Assembly: GCF_024733845.1 (NCBI RefSeq) | Contig: NZ_JANRHG010000001.1 | Coordinates: 1-64,000 of the forward strand | Length of the DNA stretch: 64,000 bases | From: Neomoorella sulfitireducens | GTDB lineage: Bacteria > Bacillota > DSM-521 > Neomoorellales > Neomoorellaceae | Reading direction: 5' to 3' | Part shown: positions 8,293-16,120 of the stretch, one piece after another | Position numbering within the stretch: position 1 is the stretch's first letter | Layout of the letters: each line of letters starts with the position of its first letter | Translations under genes and position numbers: made by a program | The notes under the pieces: generated by a model | The model's input: the letters and a program-made list of their open reading frames with translations, nothing else | Databases searched by the model: none | What the model was told of the DNA's origin: nothing

Positions 8293-8537
8293 TGTTCCTC
8301 TCCCCTTGCAACGATTAATGAATAAATATTGGCGCCGATTTTCTTTACCTGGAGAATTTTATGGCCTTCTGCCTTCAGGCTCCGGGACACATTACTTAAC
8401 GGTTCTCCTTCGGTTAATAAAACCTCCAGGATTTCCCCTGGCTGCATCTCCTCCAGGGCCAGCTTGGTTTTAACGAAGGTTATAGGGCAGCAGTCCCCGG
8501 TAATATCCAGCCGTTTAGTCGCTTTAATTTCCGCCAC
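8289..8537 (-). CDS. TusA-family sulfur-transfer protein
   Basis: An 82-residue protein with the TusA fold: LDITGDCCPITFVKTKLAL near the N-terminus carries the conserved Cys-Pro, preceded here by a second Cys, followed by LEVLLTEGEPLSNVSRSLKAEGH. These proteins accept persulfide sulfur and hand it to partners. It starts with GTG at 8537, inside the last codons of the reductase gene (14-base overlap), and overlaps the next gene by four bases. It most likely relays sulfur between the reductase or a desulfurase and the ThiS-like carrier (inferred). Confidence 0.88.
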   Translation of the reverse strand: MAEIKATKRLDITGDCCPITFVKTKLALEEMQPGEILEVLLTEGEPLSNVSRSLKAEGHKILQVKKIGANIYSLIVARGEEQ

Positions 8538-9408
8538 CGGCAGCGACCTCCTCCCGGCCGGAATAAGGGATTAATTCCCGGAACACTTCAGGTCCCAGGC
8601 GCCTGATAACATCTGCCAGGCGTTCTTGCCCCTTCCTTTTCTCTTCGTAAACTACGATTATAGAATTAATCAGGGGAACGACATCATTTTCTGGTACAAA
8701 CTCAAACATTTTATACCCCAGCTGGGGATTGCGGCCCATTTTACCACCGACGTAAACTACAAAACCTGTGGTTGCCGTTACCCACGCATTGTTCGGGCAG
8801 GAAGCTATGCAGGCACCGTCGCCGTGACATTTTTTCCTATCCATACTCACCCTGTCATTCATTATTTTAATGGCACCACCGGGACAGATGGACTGGCATA
8901 ACCCGCAAAGGCTGCAGCGCCCGGCCACCAGTTCCGGGTAAACAACACCCTGTAAACCGACATCATTTTCCATGGGTTTGGTACACGCGTTATAACACCC
9001 GGCTACGGCCATTTTAAATTTCACCGGGATATCACGGCCGAAGAAGGCCCGGTCCAGTTCGCCGGCAATAGCCCGGGTATCAATGACACCGTTAGGACAA
9101 ATTTCCTTGCCCGGGCAAGCGACAATGGAGCGTACCCGCGGGCCGCAGGCCCCCGGAAGCAGGTTCAAGGCCTTGACCTCGGCAATCAATTCCTGGTATT
9201 GTTCCAGCCTGACCCCAGGTATTTCCACCCCCTGGCGGGTGGTTAAATGGACCTCCCCCCGGCCATATTTAGCCGCAATCCTGGCGATATTCTCCAGATC
9301 CCTAGATGTTAAATGACCGCCAATGGCCCGCAGGCGCATCAGGAAAAGATCGCGGCCTTGTTGTTTGATAAAGCCGCCCTTTTTGAGTTCATGAAAATCC
9401 AGGGCCAT
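8524..9408 (-). CDS. Siroheme [4Fe-4S] sulfite/nitrite reductase-like protein with ferredoxin domain
   Basis: The 294-residue protein has an N-terminal ferredoxin-like half-domain (about 1-70, ending HLTTRQGVEIPG). The siroheme/[4Fe-4S] ligand set follows (CPGKEIC near 125 and GCYNACTKP near 165), then two inserted clusters (CSLCGLCQSICP near 195 and CHGDGACIASCP near 220). It is shorter than classical assimilatory reductases and resembles AsrC-type or small clostridial and archaeal enzymes that reduce sulfite to sulfide. The start at 9408 has GGTGAAA upstream and lies seven bases after the E1-like gene. Its place with sulfur-carrier genes argues for sulfite over nitrite, but the sequence alone does not settle it. 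Confidence 0.88.
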   Translation of the reverse strand: MALDFHELKKGGFIKQQGRDLFLMRLRAIGGHLTSRDLENIARIAAKYGRGEVHLTTRQGVEIPGVRLEQYQELIAEVKALNLLPGACGPRVRSIVACPGKEICPNGVIDTRAIAGELDRAFFGRDIPVKFKMAVAGCYNACTKPMENDVGLQGVVYPELVAGRCSLCGLCQSICPGGAIKIMNDRVSMDRKKCHGDGACIASCPNNAWVTATTGFVVYVGGKMGRNPQLGYKMFEFVPENDVVPLINSIIVVYEEKRKGQERLADVIRRLGPEVFRELIPYSGREEVAAGGGN

Positions 9409-9415
9409 GATGATT

Positions 9416-10225
9416 TCACCTTTCGCATTTTGTCGCACAGACAAAGGTATACTCTTCCAGTTCGCGAATGCGCGGGTTGTCGCCGCAGATAGGGCAACTA
9501 CCATTGCGTTCGGCCTTAACTTCCCGGAAGCGCATCTCCAGGGCATTGTAAATCAGGAGCCGGCCGGTCAGGGTATCCCCAATCCCAAGTAAAATCTTGA
9601 TTACTTCCGTGGCCTGGATTGCCCCGATAAGCCCCGGCACTGTACCGATAACCCCTGCTTCCTGGCAGCTAGGTATGGCTCCCGGCGGGGGTGGGTCGGG
9701 AAAAATACAGCGGTAACAGGGCCCCTGTCCGGGTTTGATGGTCATTACGAGGCCGTCCCATTGCAGCACCCCGCCCTCGACCAGGGTCTTGCCGGTCATG
9801 ACACAGGCATCGTTTAGTAAATAGCGGGTGGGAAAGTTGTCAACGCCGTCGACAATCACGTCATAATCACGGATAATGTCTAAAATATTATCTTTACCCA
9901 AACGCAAAGGGTAAGTATTAATTGTCAGGGCAGGATTTAAGGCCAGCAATGTCTCGCGGGCCGATTCTACTTTAGGCCGCCCCAGGCGTTCAGTACTGTG
10001 GAGGATCTGGCGCTGTAAATTCGATATGTCTACTACGTCACTGTCAACTATACCGATTGTACCTACACCGGCAGCCGCCAGGTAGTAAGCTGCGGGGGAA
10101 CCTAGGCCGCCGGCACCAACAATCAATACCTTACCCTGTTTAAGCCTTTCCTGACCCCGGCCGCCAACGTTGCGTAAAATAATCTGCCGGCTGTAACGTT
10201 CTATTTCTTCGTTGGTTAAGGCCAT
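9416..10225 (-). CDS. E1-like adenylyltransferase (ThiF/MoeB/HesA family)
   Basis: The 269-residue protein shows ERYSRQIIL, the nucleotide loop GAGGLGSPAAYYLAAAGVG, DVVDISNLQRQ, the catalytic-Cys region SCQEAGVIG, and Zn-binding pairs CYRC and CPIC. It adenylates the C-terminal Gly of a ubiquitin-like carrier, here most likely the ThiS-like protein three genes downstream. The start at 10225 follows GGAGGG. It is the first gene of the operon and is preceded by a strong promoter (10269-10297), divergent from the SAM-riboswitch genes. A short C-terminal extension (TFVCATKCER) has two extra Cys. Confidence 0.92.
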   Translation of the reverse strand: MALTNEEIERYSRQIILRNVGGRGQERLKQGKVLIVGAGGLGSPAAYYLAAAGVGTIGIVDSDVVDISNLQRQILHSTERLGRPKVESARETLLALNPALTINTYPLRLGKDNILDIIRDYDVIVDGVDNFPTRYLLNDACVMTGKTLVEGGVLQWDGLVMTIKPGQGPCYRCIFPDPPPPGAIPSCQEAGVIGTVPGLIGAIQATEVIKILLGIGDTLTGRLLIYNALEMRFREVKAERNGSCPICGDNPRIRELEEYTFVCATKCER

Positions 10226-10268
10226 TCTTAGCCCTCCAATCTGCACTTAATTTATCGGTTTTCTTTAG

Positions 10269-10297
10269 ATTATATCAGGGAGCATCAGGGTGGTCAA
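10269..10297 (-). promoter_or_regulatory. Promoter of the sulfur-carrier operon
   Basis: Read on the minus strand, TTGACC (10297-10292) and TATAAT (10274-10269) are separated by 17 bases, close to a perfect housekeeping promoter. The ATG at 10225 lies about 35 bases beyond the expected start site. No riboswitch fits into this short leader. Confidence 0.75.
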
Positions 10298-10354
10298 GAC
10301 AATTTTCTCTCTTCTCCTCGTCATCCTGTTACATACCTCCATCCCGGAACAGAT

Positions 10355-10424
10355 GCCGGCAGGGTACAACCCTACCGAAACTAGCCTGCTGGTACGGCTT
10401 TCTTTCATTGGCTACCCTGCCGGT
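10355..10424. repeat. Long inverted repeat between divergent sulfur operons
   Basis: GCCGGCAGGGTA (10355-10366) and TACCCTGCCGGT (10413-10424) can pair over eleven bases around a 46-base interior that itself contains CCCTACC and TGCTGGTACGG. It lies outside both mapped leaders. I do not recognise it as a known riboswitch. It may be a relic, an unmapped RNA or a regulator site. Otherwise 10298-10492 shows nothing. Confidence 0.4.
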
Positions 10425-10492
10425 TAACATTGTCGCCCTTTTAAGCCGGCGTTAACCCCGAAATCGGGAAAAGTTTCTCTAAGCTTCTCCTC

Positions 10493-10520
10493 TTGACGCT
10501 TTAGATATAGAGGATATAAT
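10493..10520 (+). promoter_or_regulatory. Promoter of the SAM-riboswitch operon
   Basis: TTGACG (10493-10498) and TATAAT (10515-10520) with a 16-base spacer. Transcription would start near 10527, about 45 bases before the S-box aptamer. Confidence 0.75.
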
Positions 10521-10569
10521 AAATATAACTAAGCCGATAAAAAAACTCAAAAAACAAATACCCCGGAAA

Positions 10570-10678
10570 CTCTTATCGAGAGCTGGCGGAGGGACTGGCC
10601 CAATGAAGCCCGGCAACCGGCCTGTCAGAACCCAGGTACGGTGCCAATTCCTGCAGGATTTCTCCTGGCAGATGAGAG
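10570..10678 (+). ncRNA. SAM-I (S-box) riboswitch aptamer
   Basis: The S-box core is present: CTTATCGAGAGC, GAGGGACTGGCCC, GAAGCCCGGCAACC, GGTGCCAATTCCTGCAGG, and closing CAGATGAGAG pairing with the opening CTCTTATCG. It senses S-adenosylmethionine. Bound SAM favours the terminator at 10684-10715 and so shuts off the two downstream trans-sulfuration genes. This ties those genes to methionine supply. Confidence 0.95.
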
Positions 10679-10683
10679 TTAAA

Positions 10684-10715
10684 AAAAGCTCTTCTTCTGC
10701 GAAGGGCTTTTATTT
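10684..10715 (+). terminator. Riboswitch-controlled intrinsic terminator
   Basis: AAAGCTCTTC and GAAGGGCTTT form a stem with one G-U pair around TTCTGC, followed by TATTTT. It directly follows the aptamer and precedes the ribosome site GAGGGGAG of the gene at 10739. Confidence 0.88.
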
Positions 10716-10738
10716 TGTCATGAGGGGAGTTTGATAAA

Positions 10739-11875
10739 ATGCACCTGGCTACAGAGCTGGTCCAGCTGGGAGTAGGATATGATAGTAAAACAGGAGCTAT
10801 CAGCACGCCTATCTACCAGTCTGCTACCTTCCGTCACCCGGCCCTTGGTCAGAGTACCGGTTTTGAGTACAGCCGGACGGGTAACCCTACCCGCCAGGTC
10901 CTGGAAGAAGGCCTGGCCGGGCTGGAGGGAGGCTGTCGCGCCCTGGCCCTTGCCTCCGGCATGGCCGCCATTACCGCCGTTCTCTGCCTTTTCCGGCCCG
11001 GCGACCACCTGTTAGTCTCTGAAGATCTATACGGCGGTACTTACAGGCTGCTCAACCAGGTAGCGGTTCCCTGGGGGCTGGAATTTTCCCTTGTAGATAC
11101 TACTGACCTGGCTGCCCTGGCTGCATCAATAAGGAACAATACGAAAGGCATCTTCCTGGAGACACCTACCAACCCCTTAATGAAAATTACCGACATTGCC
11201 GCCGTGGTGGCCCTGGCCCGCCAGCGGGGCCTGCTGACTATTATGGATAATACTTTTATGACCCCTTACCTGCAGCGCCCCCTGGAATTGGGAGCGGACC
11301 TGGTGGTCCACAGCGCCACCAAATATTTAGGTGGCCACAATGATGTAGTTATGGGGATAGCGATAGCCGCCCGGGAGGATCTCGGCGAAAAACTTGCCTT
11401 TATCCAGAATACCATCGGCGCGATTCCGGGTCCCCAGGATTGCTGGCTGGTAATCCGGGGCTTGAAAACCCTGGCCGTACGCCTGGAGCGGGCCCAGGCC
11501 AGCACTTTAGAGCTGGCCCGGTGGCTAGCCGAACACCCCCTAGTGACCAGGGTTTATTATCCGGGCCTACCCGATCATCCCGGTCACGAAATATGTAAGA
11601 AACAGGCCAGCGGGTTTGGGGCCATGCTTTCCTTTGAAGTCAAGCATGCCGAACTGGTGGAGCAGATTTTACACCGCTTAAAAATTATTTCCTTTGCGGA
11701 AAGCCTGGGTGGGGTAGAAAGCCTGATCACTTTTCCGGAACGCCAGACCCATGCCGAAATCCCTGCTGAAATGCGTCTTAAACTGGGCATCAATGATCGT
11801 TTGTTACGTTTATCAGTTGGACTGGAAGATTTTAACGATCTCAAGGCCGACCTGGAACAGGCCCTGGCCTGTTAA
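10739..11875 (+). CDS. Cys/Met-metabolism PLP enzyme 1 (cystathionine gamma-synthase / acylhomoserine sulfhydrylase type)
   Basis: The 378-residue enzyme has the family landmarks: FEYSRTGNPTRQVLEE, SGMAAITAVL, EDLYGGTYR, ETPTNPLMKI, the PLP lysine in HSATKYLGGHNDV near 200, and GVESLITFPERQTH near the C-terminus. It catalyses gamma-replacement or elimination on homoserine-derived substrates in methionine/cysteine interconversion. It sits first behind the S-box riboswitch, followed by a paralogue, as in the metI-metC pair of Bacillus. By that analogy this copy would be the gamma-synthase/sulfhydrylase. If the carrier operon upstream is HcyS-like, one of these enzymes would be its sulfide acceptor (inference). 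Confidence 0.9.
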   Translation: MHLATELVQLGVGYDSKTGAISTPIYQSATFRHPALGQSTGFEYSRTGNPTRQVLEEGLAGLEGGCRALALASGMAAITAVLCLFRPGDHLLVSEDLYGGTYRLLNQVAVPWGLEFSLVDTTDLAALAASIRNNTKGIFLETPTNPLMKITDIAAVVALARQRGLLTIMDNTFMTPYLQRPLELGADLVVHSATKYLGGHNDVVMGIAIAAREDLGEKLAFIQNTIGAIPGPQDCWLVIRGLKTLAVRLERAQASTLELARWLAEHPLVTRVYYPGLPDHPGHEICKKQASGFGAMLSFEVKHAELVEQILHRLKIISFAESLGGVESLITFPERQTHAEIPAEMRLKLGINDRLLRLSVGLEDFNDLKADLEQALAC

Positions 11876-11977
11876 TCTGCCGGCCAGGACGAAAAAAGAA
11901 GTCCTTTTTACCCTGGGCGGCGGTTTGAAATCAACGCCAGGCAAGCAAGGACTTTAAAGAAGAGGGGTAAACAAAGT

Positions 11978-13117
11978 ATGCAGAGAGGAACGCGACTGGT
12001 CCATCACCGCTTATCTATGGATTCTGCCACCGGGGGGGTGAGTATCCCCATCCACCAGAGCGTGGTATTTGCCCAGGAGAGTCTTGAGCAACCGGGCGAA
12101 TACGAATACACCCGTTCAGGCAATCCTACCCGGCGGGCCCTGGAAGAAGCTATCGCCGATCTCGAAGGAGGTAATTACGGCTTTGCTTTCGCTTCCGGCA
12201 TGGCGGCCATCACGGCAGCCTTGAGCCTCTTTTCCGCCGGCGACCACCTCCTCGTCTCCCAGGATATCTACGGCGGCACCTACCGGGCCCTGACCAGCGT
12301 CTTCAAACGCTTTGGCCTGGATATTACCTTTGTCGATACTACCGACTTGGAAACAGTAGCTGCCCAGATTCATCCCACCACGAAAGGGCTTTACCTCGAA
12401 ACCCCTTCCAACCCGCTGATGAAAATTACCGACCTGGCCCGCGCCGCCGCCCTGGCCAGGGAGCACGGGCTCATAACCATAGCTGACAACACCTTTATGA
12501 CGCCCTACCTGCAAAGGCCCCTGGAACTGGGAATTGACGTGGTGGTCCACAGCGCTACCAAATACCTGGGGGGCCACAGCGACTGCCTGGCCGGCCTGGC
12601 TGTCACCCGGGATGCCGGGCTGGGCCGTGAGCTGGCTTTGCTCCAGAACACCCTGGGAGCAGTGCTGGCACCCCACGAGTGCTGGCTAATCCTGCGCGGT
12701 ATTAAGACCTTAAAAGTACGTCTAGCCCAGCAAGAGCAAACCGCCACGGCCCTGGCAACATGGCTGGCCGGTCACCCGCAAGTAAAGGCCGTTTATTATC
12801 CTGGCCTGGAAGGCCATCCTGGCCGGGAGGTACATTTCCGGCAGGCCCGCGGCGCCGGAGGTGTATTGTCTTTCCGCCTGGCCACACCAGAACTAGCCCG
12901 CCAGGTAATCAATAAGGTGCGCCTGCCGGTCATCGGCTCCAGCCTGGGCGCAGTAGAGAGTATTATCACCCTGCCTGCTACTATGTCCCATGGTAGCCTG
13001 CCGGAAGAATTTAAACATCGCCTGGGGATTACTCCTGATCTGGTACGCCTTTCAGTAGGGCTGGAGGATGCCGGGGATCTTAAAGCCGACCTGGAGCAGG
13101 CGTTGAAATCCCCTTGA
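11978..13117 (+). CDS. Cys/Met-metabolism PLP enzyme 2 (cystathionine beta/gamma-lyase type)
   Basis: A 379-residue paralogue of the preceding enzyme with the same landmarks (YEYTRSGNPTRRALEE, SGMAAITAAL, QDIYGGTYR, PLP lysine in HSATKYLGGHSD, GAVESIITLPATMSH). GAGGGG precedes the ATG. The 102-base gap to gene 1 contains no terminator, so both are under the SAM riboswitch. By analogy with metI-metC it would be the lyase converting cystathionine to homocysteine or cysteine. Sequence inspection alone cannot separate synthase from lyase. Confidence 0.9.
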   Translation: MQRGTRLVHHRLSMDSATGGVSIPIHQSVVFAQESLEQPGEYEYTRSGNPTRRALEEAIADLEGGNYGFAFASGMAAITAALSLFSAGDHLLVSQDIYGGTYRALTSVFKRFGLDITFVDTTDLETVAAQIHPTTKGLYLETPSNPLMKITDLARAAALAREHGLITIADNTFMTPYLQRPLELGIDVVVHSATKYLGGHSDCLAGLAVTRDAGLGRELALLQNTLGAVLAPHECWLILRGIKTLKVRLAQQEQTATALATWLAGHPQVKAVYYPGLEGHPGREVHFRQARGAGGVLSFRLATPELARQVINKVRLPVIGSSLGAVESIITLPATMSHGSLPEEFKHRLGITPDLVRLSVGLEDAGDLKADLEQALKSP

Positions 13118-13210
13118 TTTAAAGCATATTAAAGTGATAAAATTGCTTTGCCATTAAATCCGTGTATTTTGATTGGAAAATTGATATTTATCCAAGGAGA
13201 TGATTTTTTA

Positions 13211-13800
13211 ATGGGGCGCATTTATGAGAGCGTCGTCGACCTCATTGGAGGAACGCCGCTAGTCAGGCTCAACCGCATTAACCGGACGACGGCGGAAGTG
13301 CTGGTGAAACTGGAACTGTTTAACCCCGGCGGCAGCGTCAAAGACCGGATTGCCCTGGCCATGATCGAAGACGCCGAAGCCAGGGGACTCCTGGATAAGG
13401 AGACGGTGATTATTGAACCGACCAGCGGCAATACGGGGATTGGTTTGGCCATGGTAGCCGCTGCCAAGGGGTATAAGCTGATCCTGACCATGCCGGAAAC
13501 AATGAGCCTGGAACGCCGCAAGCTTCTTAAAGGATACGGCGCCGAACTGGTACTTACTCCGGGAGCAGAGGGGATGAAAGGTGCCATCCGCCGGGCGGAA
13601 GAACTGGCGGCCGAATATCCCAAGGCCTTTATCCCCCAGCAGTTTGAAAACCCGGCCAACCCGGCTGTCCACCGCCGCACCACGGCAGAGGAGATTTACG
13701 CCGATACCGACGGGCGGCTGGACGTCCTGGTCTGCGGTGTCGGGACCGGCGGTACCATTACCGGTGCCGGCGAGGTGTTAAAGGAGCGCATTCCTGGTAT
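13211..13800 (+). pseudogene. cysK: 5' part of cysteine synthase (cysK), truncated and fused in frame to a CODH fragment
   Basis: The ATG at 13211 follows AAGGAG (13193-13198). It encodes [20 protein letters not shown], the PLP lysine in [21 protein letters not shown] and [22 protein letters not shown]. That is the first roughly 197 residues of O-acetylserine sulfhydrylase, which is normally about 305. The C-terminal third is missing. The reading frame then continues without a stop into unrelated carbon monoxide dehydrogenase sequence. PLP binding might survive, but a normal CysK fold would not. It follows the trans-sulfuration pair by about 90 bases, so a complete cysK probably once closed this operon. 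Confidence 0.8.
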
Positions 13801-14762
13801 GGCCAACCTGGTGCGGGCACTGGTGGCCGGCATGGCGGCTCGCGGCCGGCACGCCCATGAAGTTATCCTGGCGGTGATGGCGGCGGCGGAGGGTAAGGCC
13901 CACCTTCCCCTCAAAGGGGAAGAACGGGTGTGGGACGTGGCCCGGCGGCTGGGGCTTCAAACAAAAGGGCGAAAGCTGGAGGAAGTAGCCCGGGAGGTGG
14001 CCCAGGTGCTGCTGGACGACCTGGGCCGGATGACCATGGGCCCCTTGCGCACCCTGGAAGCCTACGCCCCGGCGGAAAGGCTGGAGACCTGGCGAACCCT
14101 CGGCGTGCTGCCGCGTTCGGCCGCCTATGAGATCATGGAAACCCTGCACATGACCACCCTGGGCGGTACCAGTGATTGGATGTCACTGGCGGAACAGGAA
14201 CTCCGCTCCGCCCTGGCATACTGCTACAGCACCCTGTTCGGCAGCTCTCTGGCCACCGAGATGCTGTTCGGCATCCCCCGGCCCAAACTGGCCACGGTGA
14301 ATTACGGCATCCTGCGGGAAGACCACGTTAACATCCTGGTGCACGGCCACTCCCCCGTGATGGTGGAAAAAATCTTGGAGAAAATAGCCACCCCGGAAAT
14401 CCAGGATTTGGCTAAGAGCCTGGGGGCCAAAGGCATCGTGATTGGCGGCATGTGCTGCACCGGCGACGAATTGCTGGCACGCTACGGCATCCCCACCGTA
14501 ACCAATATTATGGGCCAGGAACTGGCCCTGGGCACCGGGGCGGTGGATGCGGTGGTGGTGGACATGCAATGCGTTATTCCCGGCATGAAGATCATCGCCG
14601 ACTGCTTCGGCACCCAGGTGATCACCACCTGCAACTCCAACCGCATCCCCGGGGCGGTACATATTCCCTTTGACCCAAAGCGGCCGGAAACCCTGGAGGA
14701 AGATGCCCTTAAAGTCGCACGGCTGGCGGTAGAGGCTTTTGCCCGCCGGGACCGCAGTAAAG
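13801..14762 (+). pseudogene. Internal fragment of Ni-Fe carbon monoxide dehydrogenase catalytic subunit
   Basis: About 320 residues in frame with the cysK fragment: [72 protein letters not shown] and [13 protein letters not shown]. These match the middle of CooS/AcsA, including the C-cluster His (HGH) and two C-cluster Cys regions. The N-terminal Cys motifs for clusters B and D and the C-terminal half with the remaining C-cluster ligands are absent. It cannot be a working CODH. It ends at [10 protein letters not shown], where the sequence passes into an ABC ATPase in another frame. The long frame closes at 14839. Confidence 0.85.
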
Positions 14763-15134
14763 CTATCAGGGGGCATGCAGCAGCGGGTAGCCCTCGCTCG
14801 AGCATTGGCGGTGGACCCCGATGTCATCTTTATGGATGAACCGTTAGGCGCGCTGGATGCCATCACCCGCATCCAAATGCAAGAGGAACTGGTGCGTATC
14901 TGGCAGGAAAAACAAAAGACCATCGTCTTCGTCACCCACGATATTGACGAGGCGGTCTTCCTGGCGGACCGGGTCGTACTTTTTACCGCCCACCCGGGCC
15001 GGATTAAAAGCATAATCCCTGTTGATATCAGCCGGCCCCGGGATCGCAGCCGCTCAGATTTTGCTGACATCCGAGACCAGATCTTTACTACCTTCCAGAT
15101 GAAACACAAGGAAGAATTGGAATACTATATCTGA
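14760..15134 (+). pseudogene. 3' fragment of an SsuB/TauB-type ABC transporter ATPase
   Basis: In a different frame from the CODH fragment, coding resumes at the signature [17 protein letters not shown], then Walker [13 protein letters not shown], the switch His in VFVTHDIDEAV, and a tail typical of nitrate/sulfonate/taurine importers (RIKSIIPVDISRPRD). Walker A and the Q-loop are missing, so the gene has lost its 5' half. The junction with CODH falls near 14760. Neither a permease nor a binding protein is adjacent. Confidence 0.85.
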
Positions 15135-15170
15135 ACACCAGTAATGTGGTATACCGGTGCACTTAAGATT

Positions 15171-15200
15171 AAAGGCTCCGTCCCTGGTGGCAGAGCCTTT
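15171..15200 (-). terminator. Hairpin terminator after the DUF1540 gene
   Basis: AAAGGCTC and GAGCCTTT arms lie five bases after the stop of the small minus-strand gene and about 36 bases after the ABC fragment on the plus strand. The U-tract is modest either way. It probably ends both convergent transcripts. Confidence 0.5.
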
Positions 15201-15205
15201 AACTC

Positions 15206-15376
15206 TTACTTTTTCATGGTAATAGTATGTCGGGGGACAAAAGTTCCACATGCCGTATCGTCGGATACAGTAATCATGTGATCCATAGCTGTCGGGCGAA
15301 CCTGGATACTGGATGCCTTGCACTCGCTTCCTTCCTGGTAAAGGCAATCGTCTACCGAGCACTTGATACGGGGCAC
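15206..15376 (-). CDS. DUF1540 small Cys-rich protein
   Basis: A 56-residue protein with Cys at 6, 11, 19 and 43 in the DUF1540 arrangement (IKCSVDDC, EGSECKASSIQV, DTACGTF). GGAGGTGAT precedes the GTG start at 15376. DUF1540 proteins are small, probably metal-binding, and often spore-associated in clostridia; the function is unknown. It lies 80 bases after the iron-lipoprotein gene in the same direction and may belong to the Fur-controlled unit. Confidence 0.8.
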   Translation of the reverse strand: MPRIKCSVDDCLYQEGSECKASSIQVRPTAMDHMITVSDDTACGTFVPRHTITMKK

Positions 15377-15456
15377 TCCTATCACCTCCTCCGCTAGAAT
15401 GCCCTCTAAAGGTTAATTTATGCACAAAAATACCTGTCAGCTCTGGGAGAAAGCCG

Positions 15457-16017
15457 CTAAGCCAGGAAGCCTGCCGTAGTGACGGCTAATAATATACTTT
15501 CCGAAATATAAGTTAGCTCATATTTGCCGGCCCCCAGCATCTTGACATTGGCTCCGTAGTGGGGGCCATCGCTGGCGTTCATGGACATGAAGGTCCCCTC
15601 TATAACCTGCCCGTTATCCAATTTTTTCAGCTTGTATTTCACGTTCAGGTAGGAAACCCACTCGCCGACGCCAAAGCCGGTTTTGTTATCAGGGGTAGCC
15701 TTAATATCAGCCTCCAGATGGATGTCGGCTTTATCCGGCGCAAGACCTGCTACGGCTGGTTCCAAGGTTACCGGCTGGAAGTAGACAGCAGCAATTTTTA
15801 GTCCATCCACATCTTTTTCATCACCTATGGGATATTCCTGGACGCCCCTAACGTGGTCTGGATTTGCTTTACCTGCTTCAGCGCGGCTCTCGGTTTTATT
15901 CTCGCTATTCTGGACGGTGCCGGGTGTTGCTTGTTTACTACCGCATCCGGCCACAATCAGGGCCGCCACTACCAGTAGAACCATCAATAGGATGATAGGC
16001 ATTTTCTTGCTTTTCAT
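15457..16017 (-). CDS. Periplasmic-type iron-transport lipoprotein (P19/Tp34 family)
   Basis: The 186-residue protein has a lipoprotein signal (MKSKKMPIILLMVLLVVAAL, then VAGCGS; Cys at 25), a Ser/Glu linker, and the Fe2+-transport domain with YPIGDEKDVDGLKIAAVYF, IHLEADIKA, GEWVSYLNVKY and HYGANVKMLGAGKYELTY. Members bind Cu/Fe and work next to FTR1-type permeases. The gene follows the FTR1 gene by about 100 bases in the same direction, and a Fur box lies upstream of both. It probably presents iron to FTR1 at the outer face of the membrane. Confidence 0.88.
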   Translation of the reverse strand: MKSKKMPIILLMVLLVVAALIVAGCGSKQATPGTVQNSENKTESRAEAGKANPDHVRGVQEYPIGDEKDVDGLKIAAVYFQPVTLEPAVAGLAPDKADIHLEADIKATPDNKTGFGVGEWVSYLNVKYKLKKLDNGQVIEGTFMSMNASDGPHYGANVKMLGAGKYELTYISESILLAVTTAGFLA

Positions 16018-16120
16018 TTTGCTCCTCCCTTTGGCAGGGAGAAATTTTCCTCCCAGCCTCGTATATACCCCGCCGGCAGTGAAGTTTCACGCCACTCACG
16101 TTAAACACATAGCCATCTTG

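Noticed and set aside
10298-10440. A second riboswitch or T-box upstream of the sulfur-carrier operon
   Set aside because: The strong promoter at 10269-10297 leaves only about a 35-base leader, and no T-box or S-box core is present on the minus strand.
14183-15109. A 308-codon minus-strand frame over the chimeric locus
   Set aside because: It is low-complexity and antisense to recognisable CODH and ABC sequence.
15054-15425. A 123-codon minus-strand frame over the ABC fragment and DUF1540 region
   Set aside because: The DUF1540 protein in another minus frame has the family's Cys pattern and a perfect ribosome site; the longer frame has neither.
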